64,000 bases of DNA from Septoria linicola (GCA_024114885.1 CP099428.1:1674001-1738000); one strand, 5' to 3'; positions 34,401-44,551 are shown, counted from the stretch's first letter. Notes: generated by a model not told the origin, from the sequence alone. Translations and numbers: made by a program.

Positions 34401-35529
34401 GAAGCAGGCTAGCGTACTTCTGCAGAGTGTAGTAGATGATCGCCTTGTTTTTGTACTGCTCGTCTCTGCAGACAATTCGAGATCGGGGAAGAGCTTCATT
34501 CAGGGCCATCTCGAGTGTCTCGACTGTTGTCCGATTCCACGCGACTTTCATCGTGCGGGTACCCCGGTTCCAGACCTGATGTGGTGCAAGAGGTGGAATT
34601 AGGATGAAGTCGCCAGGTCGTTGTTCAACAACATAGACAGAGAATGGTGCCTTCTTCCAGGCAACTACCTGAGCGAAATGGTTCTCAACTTCGATGTCGT
34701 GACCAAGCACCTGCAGGAAGTACTCCGAAACGGTATACCTGTCCTTGCTCTCGGTCATGAACCAGATTGATGAACCTGGCTTCTCAGCCTTCCCATCGTC
34801 AGAGACCGTGCCGGAAGCTTCGACCATGATATTCTGTCCTAGCGAGGCACACATCTCTCGATGAGCAGGCGTATATGTGCCTTCATGTCCGATGTAGCAC
34901 ATGAGGTTCTCAGCGCGCATATCTGGAGGTAAAGAGCTCATCAGATCTCCCGCTCTCGCTATTCCCTTGCCGAGCCTCCGCCCAGGTACTGTTCCTGATA
35001 GATCTGGCTTCGCACCAGGCCCACCAATGTCTCCTGTACTGTCGTTAAGGTAGGTGAGAGCAGCAGGCAGATGATCCCTCAGCTTATCCCACCAGACCGG
35101 GGGACAGTCGATATCCTTTAGATACACCCTCTGACGGGATTTCTCCTTGTACGCCCCAGACTTATCGAAAAACTGGTTGGTGAGCAGGCCCATATTCTTC
35201 AGGTAGTGACCCATGGTCAGCGGCAAGTTCTCCTTGGCGGTCAGGTTGCGGGCCTGTTCCACCTTGTCACCACAATTATCGTGCAGCCATTTTGGTGTGA
35301 AGGCCCATGGATCCAGGCGCTCTTCGAAGCCGTCAATGACCAAAGGCTTGCCACCAACAATGACATGCAGCAGGACCAGCTTTTCAAATGCAGCCATGCC
35401 CTGCTGCTCAATCATGTCACAGCTGATTCGATCGACATATTGGAAGTTGGCGGTTGACTCGACCAGTGCTTTGAGATCAAAGTTGGGTGCGATGGGCTCG
35501 AACGATGCCCGGGGCCGCTGCGCAGGCAT
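31462..35529 (-). CDS. JmjC-domain protein with zf-4CXXC_R1-like zinc finger
   Basis: A single exon of 1355 residues. The JmjC fold spans about residues 190-350, with the iron-binding set His223-x-Glu225 (in TPAHREMCASLGQN) and distal His317 (in PPLAPHQVW). A first cysteine cluster at about 445-495 (CAYCRS, CPCCKDM, CMDCYAMGRSCYC) is followed by a second at 605-665 (CHVCCHRHP, CTTCERAWCYG, CPHCLGICFAGACK), which resembles the zinc finger of the monoamine-oxidase repressor R1. The last 600 residues are acidic and basic low-complexity sequence. JmjC proteins of this layout are iron- and 2-oxoglutarate-dependent histone demethylases or chromatin regulators in the nucleus; the substrate cannot be told from sequence. 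It is divergent from COQ2. Confidence 0.85.
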   Translation of the reverse strand: MPAQRPRASFEPIAPNFDLKALVESTANFQYVDRISCDMIEQQGMAAFEKLVLLHVIVGGKPLVIDGFEERLDPWAFTPKWLHDNCGDKVEQARNLTAKENLPLTMGHYLKNMGLLTNQFFDKSGAYKEKSRQRVYLKDIDCPPVWWDKLRDHLPAALTYLNDSTGDIGGPGAKPDLSGTVPGRRLGKGIARAGDLMSSLPPDMRAENLMCYIGHEGTYTPAHREMCASLGQNIMVEASGTVSDDGKAEKPGSSIWFMTESKDRYTVSEYFLQVLGHDIEVENHFAQVVAWKKAPFSVYVVEQRPGDFILIPPLAPHQVWNRGTRTMKVAWNRTTVETLEMALNEALPRSRIVCRDEQYKNKAIIYYTLQKYASLLLDAQRQTSIMPRDAAHSFLYSGKIKQLIKDFKRLFGLFRQILLAEMFSPEERDAPKNLEYLPYDGNVTCAYCRSNIFNRFLTCPCCKDMLGHHADAEDGDPYDVCMDCYAMGRSCYCISGLKWVEQFKWKELVSKYESWRKLIIELDGGQITDKTPVALLEERRRLGRKTLAEVCKDQLKRRPFKDPHKSDEPKEGDESEEEIVVGDDGTVKKVTKKKSKTWLKNNKPCHVCCHRHPVWKMAQCTTCERAWCYGSLYRGWDKMPLEIMENSDWSCPHCLGICFAGACKREGKMQPYEPKGTLLGHDTKKVADVRSIEALVDFSVSNLNWLKEDEQGNAIESRRIKRARAEADREKEHDPNLSDDGGVDETQVEMEYSPVDDGPLDPALGGEPIASSSRHGGGLGDLDDEAALARRLQLANASLPGPAGMVAGASVNGGVPDGYAPLTAAGYDGYAPQASMYPDPDGNETYQYPGQDDEDETPGTGKKGKGKKRKQRKDGEDDDDDEDIAMSKAPKQKKPRLMAAGFRSHDLAEEATGASASKAKNEAQRQFEKEKERKALDKAKAEGRFIMLQAAIKGKKRIVRLPIPGNRLAQVIAQQAAKATFTAVNGPDADAEHEVEDGVAEDEQISNDLLLKSDIAPKKNPTEMREQRLRDGIIVHGGAKKVLVPVEKDDNYGYTYRERLPNGQRVRRDLTKQQPTLASNKERRKGNKRATIYEEVDIGSDDDDFEEENSFVAINSAAGRNRRSLPNYMQGRHEVDDPDAPSELPDDFRDRSHKQRIYRERKRELADGPDAQLQQETEDTVEPLSRGPSRPAASSSKKAVGGPSFGGKGPSMRPSNVHEPIMIEDNGESSDDDDDMNGTEGAANGSFSNGTPMQPPSRPGPSTKPRGRPTKSNQAILATKKAEQAAQKGAAAQAEEQRQQADANRLAKLQALQMLEGGGEMDFDAFDGGRAGGGIAFDAGFEDDSDDGADEIPAR

Positions 35530-36050
35530 TATGGTGGATGTTGTCCAGACAATCCGTGATGGTCGTTCCGTGCGAGAAACTGTGAGACAGACGCCTCACT
35601 GCGCGTGTCTGGTCACAGTCCCACGCGCATCGCCTGTTGCGTGCCCAGGCAGTGTGCTATGGGAGTTTCGCTTAGCCGATCGATGTCGCGTGGGATCGCT
35701 GCAGCTTGTGCTCGGGAAGCAGATCGTGTCGAGGGCGTGGAAGTGGTGGCGGCGTTGTTGCACGGATACAATTGTGATGGGATGTGTCGCGAAGAAGGCG
35801 TGTCGACCTCGTCTCGTCTCCGCATCCGCATCCAAAGAAGTGACAGGTCTTGGCACGAGGAAAGTTCGAGCCAGACTGGACTCAGTCCGTGATGAAGCAG
35901 GAACGATCCACCTCACTCCTCATCACCATCATCATCACCAGTATTAGTGCGGAAGTGAGCTGGTCAGTATCTTCATCCGTTTTCCACACAGACACCGGTG
36001 AACTGAGGTAAGCGCGCAGTCTCCCTCACTTCTGCCCTTCCAGCCATCCA
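35530..36050. promoter_or_regulatory. Divergent promoter between JmjC gene and COQ2
   Basis: The two start codons lie head to head 521 bp apart, so both promoters must share this stretch unless they overlap the genes. A short run of ATC/CAT triplets stands at about 35917-35940. No individual factor site can be assigned with confidence. Confidence 0.5.
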
Positions 36051-37325
36051 ATGGCAGCAATGGCCACGCCTCTTCGCATCTCATCAATGCTATGCCGACC
36101 GACTTCATTGACAAGAACGACGCGTCAATTACAACACATCAGCCTCGGCAGCAGAAGATGCACAAGCAGGATCGGTTCTGCTGCGATTGCCACGCGTTCA
36201 CACGCGATTAGACATGGCAAGAACGAGGCAGTGACACGCCACCTGAGGAAGCAATATGCCGCGACCATTTCCACGCCCACCGAATCGACTCCAGACGTAG
36301 CACTCCAGCCGTACAAGGCTCCCACCACAGGCCTCTTGTCATATCTCCCTCGATCATGGGTGCCATACGCCGAGCTGATTCGCCTCGACAAGCCCGCCGG
36401 CACATACTACCTGTTTCTGCCATGTCTCTTCAGCACACTTCTGGCAGCACCCCTAACGAACCCAGTCATGCCGCCGTCCGCAGTACTGTACACTAGCGGC
36501 CTCTTCTTCACTGGAGCCTTGATAATGAGAGGCGCAGGCTGTACTGTCAATGATTTGTGGGACCGCAACCTTGACCCATATGTCACACGAACACGACTGC
36601 GACCCATTGCACGAGGTGCTGTATCTGTCCGTCAAGCCATTCCGTATCTTGGCTTTCAGCTTTTCGCCGGACTGGCTTTGCTCCTACAGTTTCCAACTAT
36701 CTGCCTCTTCTATGGCATTCCCTCCTTGCTCCTCGTCGCCACGTACCCTCTCGCAAAGCGCATTACCAATTACCCCCAGGCGGTACTCGGTCTTACCTTT
36801 TCATGGGGCGCAATGATGGGCTTTCCAGCACTCGGCATTGATCTTCTAAGCGACTCTTCAGCACTAATATCTGCTGCCTGCTTGTATGGCTCCTGCGTAG
36901 CGTGGACGATCGTCTACGACATGATCTACGCCTACCAGGACATTCGCGATGATGCAAAGGCCGGCATCAAGAGTATCGCATTGGCGCAAGAGAAGAACGC
37001 AAAGCTCTTCCTGTCAGCTGTCTCGACTATTCAAGTGGGACTACTTGCTGGTGCTGGCCTAGCAGTAGGTGCTGGTCCCGTCTACTTTCTTGGAACCGTG
37101 GCTGGTACTGCAGCAACTTCTGCTTACATGATACGGAAAGTTAAGCTGAACGATGTGAAAGACGCGGCATACTGGTTCTTCCAGGGCGCGTGGAAATGGA
37201 CTGGCGGCATCATCACTACGGGGCTGTCCGCAGAGTACGCCTGTCAATACTTTGGTGTCTACGACCGGACAGAGAGGGGAAAGACCGAAGCTTGCCCGAT
37301 GCCATTCGCGCCGCCCAGCGCGTGA
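36051..37325 (+). CDS. coq2: 4-hydroxybenzoate polyprenyltransferase, mitochondrial
   Basis: A single exon of 424 residues. The first 70 residues are rich in Arg, Ser and Thr and lack acidic residues until late, as in a mitochondrial presequence. The UbiA prenyltransferase domain (about 105-395) has both Asp-rich motifs: NDLWDRNLD at 167-175 and YDMIYAYQDIRDD at 289-301, within about eight to nine membrane helices, and the RLDKPAGTYY entry motif near 111. COQ2 attaches the polyprenyl tail to 4-hydroxybenzoate in ubiquinone biosynthesis at the inner mitochondrial membrane. Two ATG codons three apart could start; the first is used. Confidence 0.93.
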   Translation: MAAMATPLRISSMLCRPTSLTRTTRQLQHISLGSRRCTSRIGSAAIATRSHAIRHGKNEAVTRHLRKQYAATISTPTESTPDVALQPYKAPTTGLLSYLPRSWVPYAELIRLDKPAGTYYLFLPCLFSTLLAAPLTNPVMPPSAVLYTSGLFFTGALIMRGAGCTVNDLWDRNLDPYVTRTRLRPIARGAVSVRQAIPYLGFQLFAGLALLLQFPTICLFYGIPSLLLVATYPLAKRITNYPQAVLGLTFSWGAMMGFPALGIDLLSDSSALISAACLYGSCVAWTIVYDMIYAYQDIRDDAKAGIKSIALAQEKNAKLFLSAVSTIQVGLLAGAGLAVGAGPVYFLGTVAGTAATSAYMIRKVKLNDVKDAAYWFFQGAWKWTGGIITTGLSAEYACQYFGVYDRTERGKTEACPMPFAPPSA

Positions 37326-37489
37326 AGCAGATCGAAAAGTCACTGGCGGGAACGTAGTGAAGGCCCTCGACCATTCGCGAGTCTACTTGTCAGTGTTTGC
37401 TCAACTGCTGCTTCTGAAATTCGCATCAAAAGTCGTTTTACAGCGCAACTTCGACAGCACTTTACCATTCAGCATCGCTCAACATCAAA

Positions 37490-38280
37490 ATGTCGGCTTT
37501 CACGACTGAACAGATCATCCTCGTCGGGTGTTTCGCGTTGGCTTATCGCCTAGCTCCCTTTGCCTACCAAGCTCTACAAGCTCGTTGCGCTCGATCTCCG
37601 TCCACGCCACAGAACAGGGCTGAGACGCTCTGGAGCGGAAGCACGCCTCCACCAGTTTACAGACCCTCCCCGCATAAGAGACGTGTCAGAAAGCCGCACA
37701 TAAGCCCTCAAGTGCATGTCATCGTGGTGGAGCTTTACGACCAGGCACATCGCGGTACACAGTCATCAACGGCGCTTTCAGCTGTATCATCAGCTTCAAC
37801 TCCGAGTACACAGGCACCAGTGACTCACCCGAGACAGGTCTTCCAACAATGCACGGCGAGCACGGCGCAGATGCACCTAGTCCAACGACTGTACCGCCAC
37901 AGACGCCGGCTTGGGGTCGAGCCGCGAGATAATATCCTCCGACTCCTGCGTACAACCCTGCAGCGGGATCTCCATCTGCGACGGCCGATGGACTAGAGGA
38001 AGCACAAGACCGGCAGCAGGATCAAACTTTCCTGGAGACTATGGAGGCCATCGGTTATCGACTGATCTCACCTGGTGTGCCGGAAGCGCGGAACCCACCA
38101 TATCCTGACGATGAAACTGTTCAAGATGATCACGAACCCACAGTAGTCGAAGATCCCTTCGAAGAGCCTGCGGGAGCTGTGAACTCGCGTTTGCCCGTCG
38201 ACGACGCGGTCTCTGCTGGAATCCCACTACACACTCGCTTTCTCTTCAAGGTCGAAGAAGCTCCGTGTCACGAGAGATGA
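37490..38280 (+). CDS. Unrecognised gene with unresolved exon structure
   Basis: It begins ATGTCGGCTTTC with a hydrophobic segment at residues about 8-27 (IILVGCFALAYRLAPFAY), suggesting a membrane anchor, then a Pro/Arg-rich stretch. A second protein-like frame follows: YTGTSDSPETGLPTMHGEHG, TTVPPQTPAWGRAAR, a TAA at 37930-37932, then YPPTPAYNPAAGS and on through FLETMEAIGYRLISPG to VEEAPCHER at 38280. The two frames differ, so at least one intron or frameshift lies between about 37700 and 37810. The TAA could be a CAA to TAA change, or be removed by a weak 48-nt intron (37916-37963, GTCGAG to CTGCAG). No known family was recognised. It starts 164 bp after COQ2. Confidence 0.4.
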
Positions 38281-38785
38281 GATTCCATCAATTTGATGAT
38301 GTATTATTGTCGAATCGACGCAGTCCGTATTGCGCAAATTGTACCATATCCACACAAGGCTGTGCTTTGGCACCCGTGAAAGTCGCAGTAGCAGGACGAT
38401 AGCATGCATCACTGAGATGTGCGTGTCTCGAAGTGCTGTGCCAGCATCGGAGCTGTAAGTCTCAATGAACAGCGTCTGATATCACTGTAGTACTTTTCTC
38501 TGTCTCGAATTCTAGGCTTCATGCGACCTTTTCTACCCCGGCTTGCTCTGCGCATATCAGCAGGCGGATCTTCCAAGTTGTGTCACTAGAGACTTCTCGG
38601 GGTTGCTCTCTGTTTCTCTGATCCAGCATCTGAGTGAGACATCTGCCTGATTACAACTGTAGTGCGTAGACCGGTGAGACATGTGATGCGACTGGGGGAG
38701 AGCGTAGGAACCTATAAGATCGGCCCAATCCAATAGACCTCCAGGACACACAACCCACCACTCTAAGCAATTGACATATGACAGT
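38281..38785. other. Intergenic
   Basis: No gene is seen. It separates two plus-strand genes and should hold the promoter of the gene at 38786. Confidence 0.45.
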
Positions 38786-40003
38786 ATGACACTCATCAAG
38801 AGAATCTGTGGCTTCTTCTGTGCAAAGCCAACAAGAACTGATACTCCAGAGATCTCATTGCATACGACTACCTGCAGTCATGCGCCAGTGGCGTGTTCGC
38901 TTTCGGCAGACGCGCTTCAGCAAGGCAGTAGTGCGCGAAGTCAGCCACCACGTGAATTGAGCCAGACACCCGACAGCACATCGTATCCCAGTCCAACAGC
39001 GCGTAGCGCAGCACTGAGAAAGATAAATAAGAAGAAGTGGCGTCTATCGAATCGCAACGTCCTATTCGACGCAGACGGTAGGGAGCTCTTCGTCAGGGAG
39101 TTTGTGCTGCAAAGTCCAACATTCCCTCCAAAGATGGACCTAAGCCCCAAACCAGAGCTGCCTATCTACGAAGCTCAGATGCGCTACTCCACCTTGCCAA
39201 CTCAACAAAACTATGAGCCTCGGACAGCGGAAGGTGCGGGGAGGCGAGAAGATCCGGCAACACATGTCAATGCTGGGCATGATGCGCTTGATCTCCTGGC
39301 TAAGATGAGTGCGAGCGAGTCTGACATTCGAGGGCGCGCGCAAAAGATAATGCGCCCACGTCCAGTCAGCATGTGCATATATGGTGGTAAGCAGGAGAGC
39401 GTCATCAAGTGCCACAGAGCTGCGAGTTTGAGTTACTCTGCACATCCACACGAGCATGTGCAGAGCGCGACGTCTGCCATCAGCAGTACAGAAGCGCACA
39501 ACAATGGTGGCAGTAGCGCTCACAGCAACGTTACAGATTCACTTATCCAGAACAGCCCTCTCCATCAAGGTCCCTTCGAGCTAGAAGGCTCCCAAGTGCC
39601 AGTAGTGGTACATTCTACGCCATCAACACCACTTCTACTGAGAGCTCAGCAACCACTACAAGAGGACGTTGGAGCAACAGCAGTAACAACCCCAGATGAA
39701 CAAACAACGATGAGCTACATCCCAGCCACCTTACCAGTTGATCGAGTCACGAACACTGAGCCATCAACTCCTTCTTCTCGTGCAACTTTTGGCATAAATT
39801 CCCTGCCATCGACTCCTACGACCGACCCAAGCCCGCCTTCATCAAGCTTCGGCGTCTCAACAGAGACAGGATCAAGCGAAAGAAGGCATTCATGGGAGGA
39901 CTTGCCTCCAAACGTCTATGAGCGGCTCTACGAAGATGCTCTGAAGCGACAAAGGCAACAGAATCAAGAGCAGACGCCGACCTCTACTTTCTCTCGACGA
40001 TGA
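38786..40003 (+). CDS. Hypothetical Ser/Thr/Pro-rich protein
   Basis: A single exon of 405 residues starting MTLIKRICGFFC; the frame extends 15 bases upstream only to a TTG, so this ATG is chosen. I recognise no domain. There is a short ordered patch at about residues 75-105 (ALRKINKKKWRLSNRNVLFD, then GRELFVREFVLQ), otherwise long low-complexity runs with many STPSTP-type motifs, as in disordered regulatory proteins. The C-terminus is a charged helix (ERLYEDALKRQRQQNQ). The absence of stops over 1.2 kb and the consistent bias toward Ser, Pro and Thr support a real gene. Confidence 0.6.
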   Translation: MTLIKRICGFFCAKPTRTDTPEISLHTTTCSHAPVACSLSADALQQGSSARSQPPRELSQTPDSTSYPSPTARSAALRKINKKKWRLSNRNVLFDADGRELFVREFVLQSPTFPPKMDLSPKPELPIYEAQMRYSTLPTQQNYEPRTAEGAGRREDPATHVNAGHDALDLLAKMSASESDIRGRAQKIMRPRPVSMCIYGGKQESVIKCHRAASLSYSAHPHEHVQSATSAISSTEAHNNGGSSAHSNVTDSLIQNSPLHQGPFELEGSQVPVVVHSTPSTPLLLRAQQPLQEDVGATAVTTPDEQTTMSYIPATLPVDRVTNTEPSTPSSRATFGINSLPSTPTTDPSPPSSSFGVSTETGSSERRHSWEDLPPNVYERLYEDALKRQRQQNQEQTPTSTFSRR

Positions 40004-40601
40004 TCAACGATGTACTTGCATGCGACTTGCTTTCGCACAGCACCACTGACCGCAGTAGGCAAGGACAAAGCGCTCATACTCAGATCTCAGGCATAGTCGT
40101 TCGCCGATAACTGCACACTCCCTCATCCTCCAGCACACTCGGCGGAGCTTACGACCCGTCATATCGCATACAAGCCAGGTGCCCAGCAGTCGAGGCATAC
40201 ATCGGCGACTGAAACTTGAAGCCTGACACTGCAGGACAGATGCAAGGCGCCACTCATCATGTCGATCAGTGGGCTGGGCTGGGCAATGCAGGAACTAGTG
40301 CTCACGCAGGTTTCAGAGGCGGACGAGAAGATGCGTAGCGAGGACAGAGAGACAGAGGTGACGTACACATCGAGAAGATTCCGCGATGGGGCCGCTGGGT
40401 GCGTTGGGGACGAGGGATGGTTGGGATGTCTTGTAGGCTAGCAATGCTCCTCGTGAGGATCGTGTAGTCAGTTGAGCTTCCACACGGCTCTTTGAATCTC
40501 GTGTGATATAGTAGACAGCGGAGATGAAATGGAGATTGATCGTAGATCGCATGATGTAGCATCTCAATATCTGCATACCTACGCCTATAGACTCGCCTCA
40601 T
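40004..40601. other. Intergenic between convergent genes
   Basis: Two genes converge on this stretch. Nothing else was recognised. Confidence 0.45.
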
Positions 40602-42267
40602 CTAATGCCCGAAAGCTTGCGTGCTGACCTTCGCAACATGCTTGTTCTCCCTCTGCCATTTCCTCGCGAATCTAAGTCCAAATCCATGCTCGAACACCTG
40701 TCTGATACTTTCTAGCGGCATGCCCTTGACATCTGGGTAGCAGAAAATGATGAAGACCCAACCCACAAAGCAAATGCCTGCGTAAAAGCCAAAAGCACCG
40801 CTCGGCGTGATGCCCTTCATCATGCTCAGAAATGTAGAGGAGATGATGATGTTGGTGCTCCAGCATGTGACAGTGTTTGGCATAGTTCCCAAAGCGCGGA
40901 CTTCGAGCGGGATGAGTTCTGTTCCGATCCAGGCAATGGTTGCTATGCTGGAGGAGTAGAAGCCGACGTAGCAGACGATTGTCACGATGATTAGTGTGCC
41001 TAGCCAGCCAGGGTTATCGGTCTCGAGTTCGAGGGTTGACAAGTTGATCGGGATGTACGAGAAAGCTACTGCTGCGATCATCATGCAGATTGCCATGCCC
41101 AACACACCGACCACGAGGAGAATGCGTCTCCCGTATTTGTCGACCAGGATGAGGTTCACGCCTGAGAAGATCCAGTTCGTGCCAGAGACGACGATTGCTA
41201 CTGCTGCGGCATTGTTGAATCCGACAATCGAGAAGAGTGTTGCGCTGTAGTACATGAGAGTGTTGGAACCCCCCAGTTGGGAGATGGCCATGATGACGCA
41301 TACAGTGAAGACTGCGCGAGCAGTGGCTGGAGTGCTGAAGATGCGCTTGAAAGATGTCCATAGACCCTCGTTTCCGATGCCAGAAGTTGCCTCTTCAATA
41401 GACATCTCGATGCCTCGAATCTGCGCCATGCGCTGCTCGTGCGTGGATCCAGGGTACACACGGAGAAGATATTGTTCAGCGAGCTCAGTCTGACCGTATG
41501 CGACAAGTTGTCGAGGCGACTCTGGGCACCAGAAGAGCAGGCCACCGAGGGCGATGGCAGGCATGGCCCCGATGCACACAGTGCCTCGCTAGGCATCTGG
41601 AGAGGAGACTTCTGCAAGCCCAGCGCCAATAGCACTCGCGATGAGTTGGCCGAATGTGACACTCGTGTTGTTGAACGCCACCATGCGGCCTCTGTACTTG
41701 GCTGGTGCCCGTTCTCCAATGTAAAGTGGGACGATCATAGATGCGAATCCTACACCAAGTCCTACAACGAAGCGACCTACGGCGAAGGTAGGAACGTGGT
41801 ATGAAGCAGTCTGCATGACCGTGCCGATGACGAAGATGATAACGTGCCGCCCAGATCGGCGGTTTTCGTCCGTATTTATCTGCTGACAGTCCAGCGAAGA
41901 CTGCGCCGACGAGAGCTCCACCGCTGGTGAGAGAAGTGACGAGTTCCTGTTCACTCGAGGAGAGTTCGTGTCCAAGGGAGTCGCCGATGCTGACAAGGAC
42001 GGAGGAGATATAGCCTGTGTCATATCCTGCGTGTTCACGTTAGCACAGTAACTCGGCGCAGGTAGTTGGTAAGGACGAACCAAACAGAAAGCCGCCCAGC
42101 GAAACGGTGAGTGTGATGAGCCAGGCCGCTTTAGAAGCGGCTGTGTCTTTGATGCTAGATAGTGCAGACTGCTCATCGTATATGCCCTTCTTGAGGTCGG
42201 CCTCCTCGACATCCTCTTGATGAGTCGTCCATTGTTGCTGCTTCTTTTCGTCGGTTAGAGTAGCCAT
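40602..42267 (-). pseudogene. MFS sugar-transporter gene with frameshift and in-frame TAG
   Basis: Exon 1 (42267-42081) ends SLGGFLFG; a 54-nt intron (GTTCGT to ACGCAG) joins it to YDTGYISSVLVSIGDSLG. The family marks of sugar porters follow: GALVGAVFAGLSADKYGRKPPIW, GRFVVGLGVGFASMIVPLYIGE, APAKYRGRMVAFNN, CPESPRQLVAYG and DKYGRRILLVVG. Two breaks are seen. Between ADKYGRKPPIWA and VIIFVIGTVMQT the frame shifts by one base near 41843-41856 with no intron signal. At 41589-41591 a TAG falls where the family has a conserved Trp before Arg (text AEVSSPDA-stop-RGTVCIG). TGG to TAG equals CCA to CTA on the other strand, a CpA change. Everything downstream to the stop at 40602 is otherwise intact. 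Substrate unknown; myo-inositol or hexose porters are closest in text. Confidence 0.75.
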
Positions 42268-43749
42268 GACTTAAGACAGATCCTAGTCAAGGGAAGAGGA
42301 AAGTGGTAAGGCGAAAAGTTGCAGCCCGTGTGCGAGCTGACGAGGAGGTCCAGTAAAGGCATCGGAAAGTTTCGTGGTGAGAGTTATCAGGGAGTAGTAG
42401 CACGGATCTGGAGAGCTGAGGTCGCAGTATTTAACTTCTGCCCATGCTGCACCTGAGCCACTCTAGGACATATGTAGCGCCTCCGCCATGCGACATAGCA
42501 CTGACACACGACACCCAATGGCGATGTAGGTCATTCGAATATGACTACCCCAGATCGTAGCCTACCACTCCAAGCACGTACAATCGGCGCCATGCGATAT
42601 GCATGGCTACTCGGCTTCTACCACTTCTCCAGCATTCTCCACGCGGAGGCGGAAGGGATCGCTGCAGTGAGTTTAGGTCGTGGGAGCACAGCCATGTTCA
42701 TGGTTTCGTCACAGGGCGGAAACACCGGCGTACAGCTCATTCGGTGTATCAGCGTGTCCACTTCTCGGAGGCGCTGCTGATGGCGCCGCCAGTCGCCGTG
42801 TCCATGACAAGCGGCTGAATGTGCCATGAAAGTGCCGAAGAGGTAGAAGCCACGAGTATGTAACTTAGTTGTTGGAGCATCAGCAAGTCGCGTCGTGAAG
42901 GAACAGTCGACGTGGGCAGCAAGTCCTCGAGCTCTTATACCACAACACAGCATCTCCTCATCGTCTGATCTCTAGCGGTCCTGCTTCCAGAAGGAGACGA
43001 GCCACCAAAGTCTCGAGCGCTTCGGAATGCTCTCTTTCGTCTCTGCCGCGGTCCCCTTACGCTGGTCGTGCTCTGTCACATGAACGTGTCAAGATATGGC
43101 GATGCTACGGTTCGTTGAAGATCGCATCGTGTAACCGTAGGGTTGGTCCAGTGGCACAGGAGCTCTGACTTCCAGGAAGGCACAAATTCCGCCCATTCCA
43201 CTGTGTCGCGCTATGGCTACGCTTCATGTCTCGAAGATAGGCTGCTCAACTGTTGCTTCACCCGCCTCAGAGATCTGCGCAGGTGAGCTATCACGAGTGA
43301 AGAGACTTACCAGACGCGGTTCAAGAACCAGCCCATGGCTCTGGCCTGAGGACACTAGTTAGTTATCTTCCACCACTGAGGGTACGCGAGGGAATCCGCA
43401 AACACGCCGAATGCGAATTTGCTTCGAGGCCGATCATCTTCACAGGATGTCATCATGGTCCAGGCATTCACAAGTCGTCTCTAGCATCGAAAGCTACAGA
43501 ATCGCTTGGCTCCTCCGCGCTCACTGCCATTGGAACACAGTCGCAAAGACCATCATAAATGACATCAGTGACGTAGCTCGCAGAAACCTCGCACGAAGAT
43601 TGTCCAGAGAATACTTGTAAGCTCCAAGTACAAGGTGAAGAGCTCTTCTCAACCATATCATTCATCAGAGATCTTTTCACTGCATACATACTACTTTTAC
43701 AACCACGGCAGCAGTAATTGCAACATCACCCAACTCGCTAGGCAGAATC
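42268..43749. other. Intergenic, no gene recognised
   Basis: This stretch lies between two divergent genes and should hold both promoters. Short overlapping frames exist, none convincing. Confidence 0.45.
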
Positions 43750-44551
43750 ATGGCATCCGTAATCGACAAGGCGAAGAACGTGCTCTCCTCCAGCACCAAA
43801 AAGGATGGCAGCCTTCCTAAGGTCCTGTTCGTGTTGAGCAGCCACGACAAGATGGGCAACCTCGACAAGCCAACCGGCTGGTACCTTCCAGAGTTCGCCC
43901 ACCCATACTACAAGCTCGAGGGCAAGGCCGATATCGTAATTGCATCTCCCAAAGGCGGAAAGGCACCACTAGACCCATCGTCCGTTGAGGGTTTCAAGGA
44001 GGACGCTGAAGCAGTCAAGTTCTTGAACGAGAAGGAGGCGCTATGGTCCAACACACAAAAGCTGGGCGACTTTGTCGGCAAGGCCACCAGCTTCGACGCC
44101 ATCTTCTACGTTGGTGGTCACGGACGTGAGTGAACATTCCATCACTCTGCATTGAATGCTCTCGCTAACTCTCACTCCAGCAATGTTCGACCTCGCGACC
44201 GACCCGGTCTCACACACTGTCATCAAGGAGTTCTACGAGTCCGGCAAGGTCGTTTCCGCAGTCTGCCACGGCCCAGCTGCCTTCGTCAACGTTAAGCTTT
44301 CAGACGGCAGCTACTTGGTTGCTGGCCAAGAGGTGACAGGTTTCACCAATGATGAGGAGGATCAGGCACAACTCTCCTCCGCCATGCCATTCATGCTGGA
44401 GACTGAGCTCGCAGCACGAGGAGGCAAGGTCGTCAAGGCCGACCCGTGGGCTGCGAAGGTTGTCAAGAGTGGAAAGGGCAACAAGCTTATCACTGGACAG
44501 AACCCAGCTTCTGCCGCGCCTATTGGCGAGGCCATCTTAGCGGCCATCTAG
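43750..44551 (+). CDS. DJ-1/PfpI family protein, HSP31-like
   Basis: Two exons (43750-44125, 44181-44551) and a 55-nt intron (GTGAGT to CTCCAG) give 248 residues. The class I amidotransferase-like fold is clear: KVLFVLSSHDKMG, the PTGWYLPEFAHPYY segment, IFYVGGHGPMFDL, and the nucleophile elbow SAVCHGPAAF with Cys154 and His155. The GHGPMFDL spacing and overall length match the Hsp31 group, whose members act as glutathione-independent glyoxalases or chaperones against methylglyoxal and stress. Intact; cytosolic since no signal is seen. The exact activity within the family is inference. Confidence 0.9.

Noticed and set aside
35213..35947. Plus-strand 244-codon frame overlapping the start of the JmjC gene and the divergent promoter
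   Set aside because: It is antisense to a strongly supported exon for most of its length and ends in a His-run from an ATC/CAC triplet repeat; no domain was seen.
40602..42267. A-to-I RNA editing restoring UAG to UGG in the transporter
   Set aside because: The TAG at a Trp site fits the editing seen in some Sordariomycetes, but the same gene also has a frameshift, and the other stops here are TAA at Gln-like sites, which editing could not restore.
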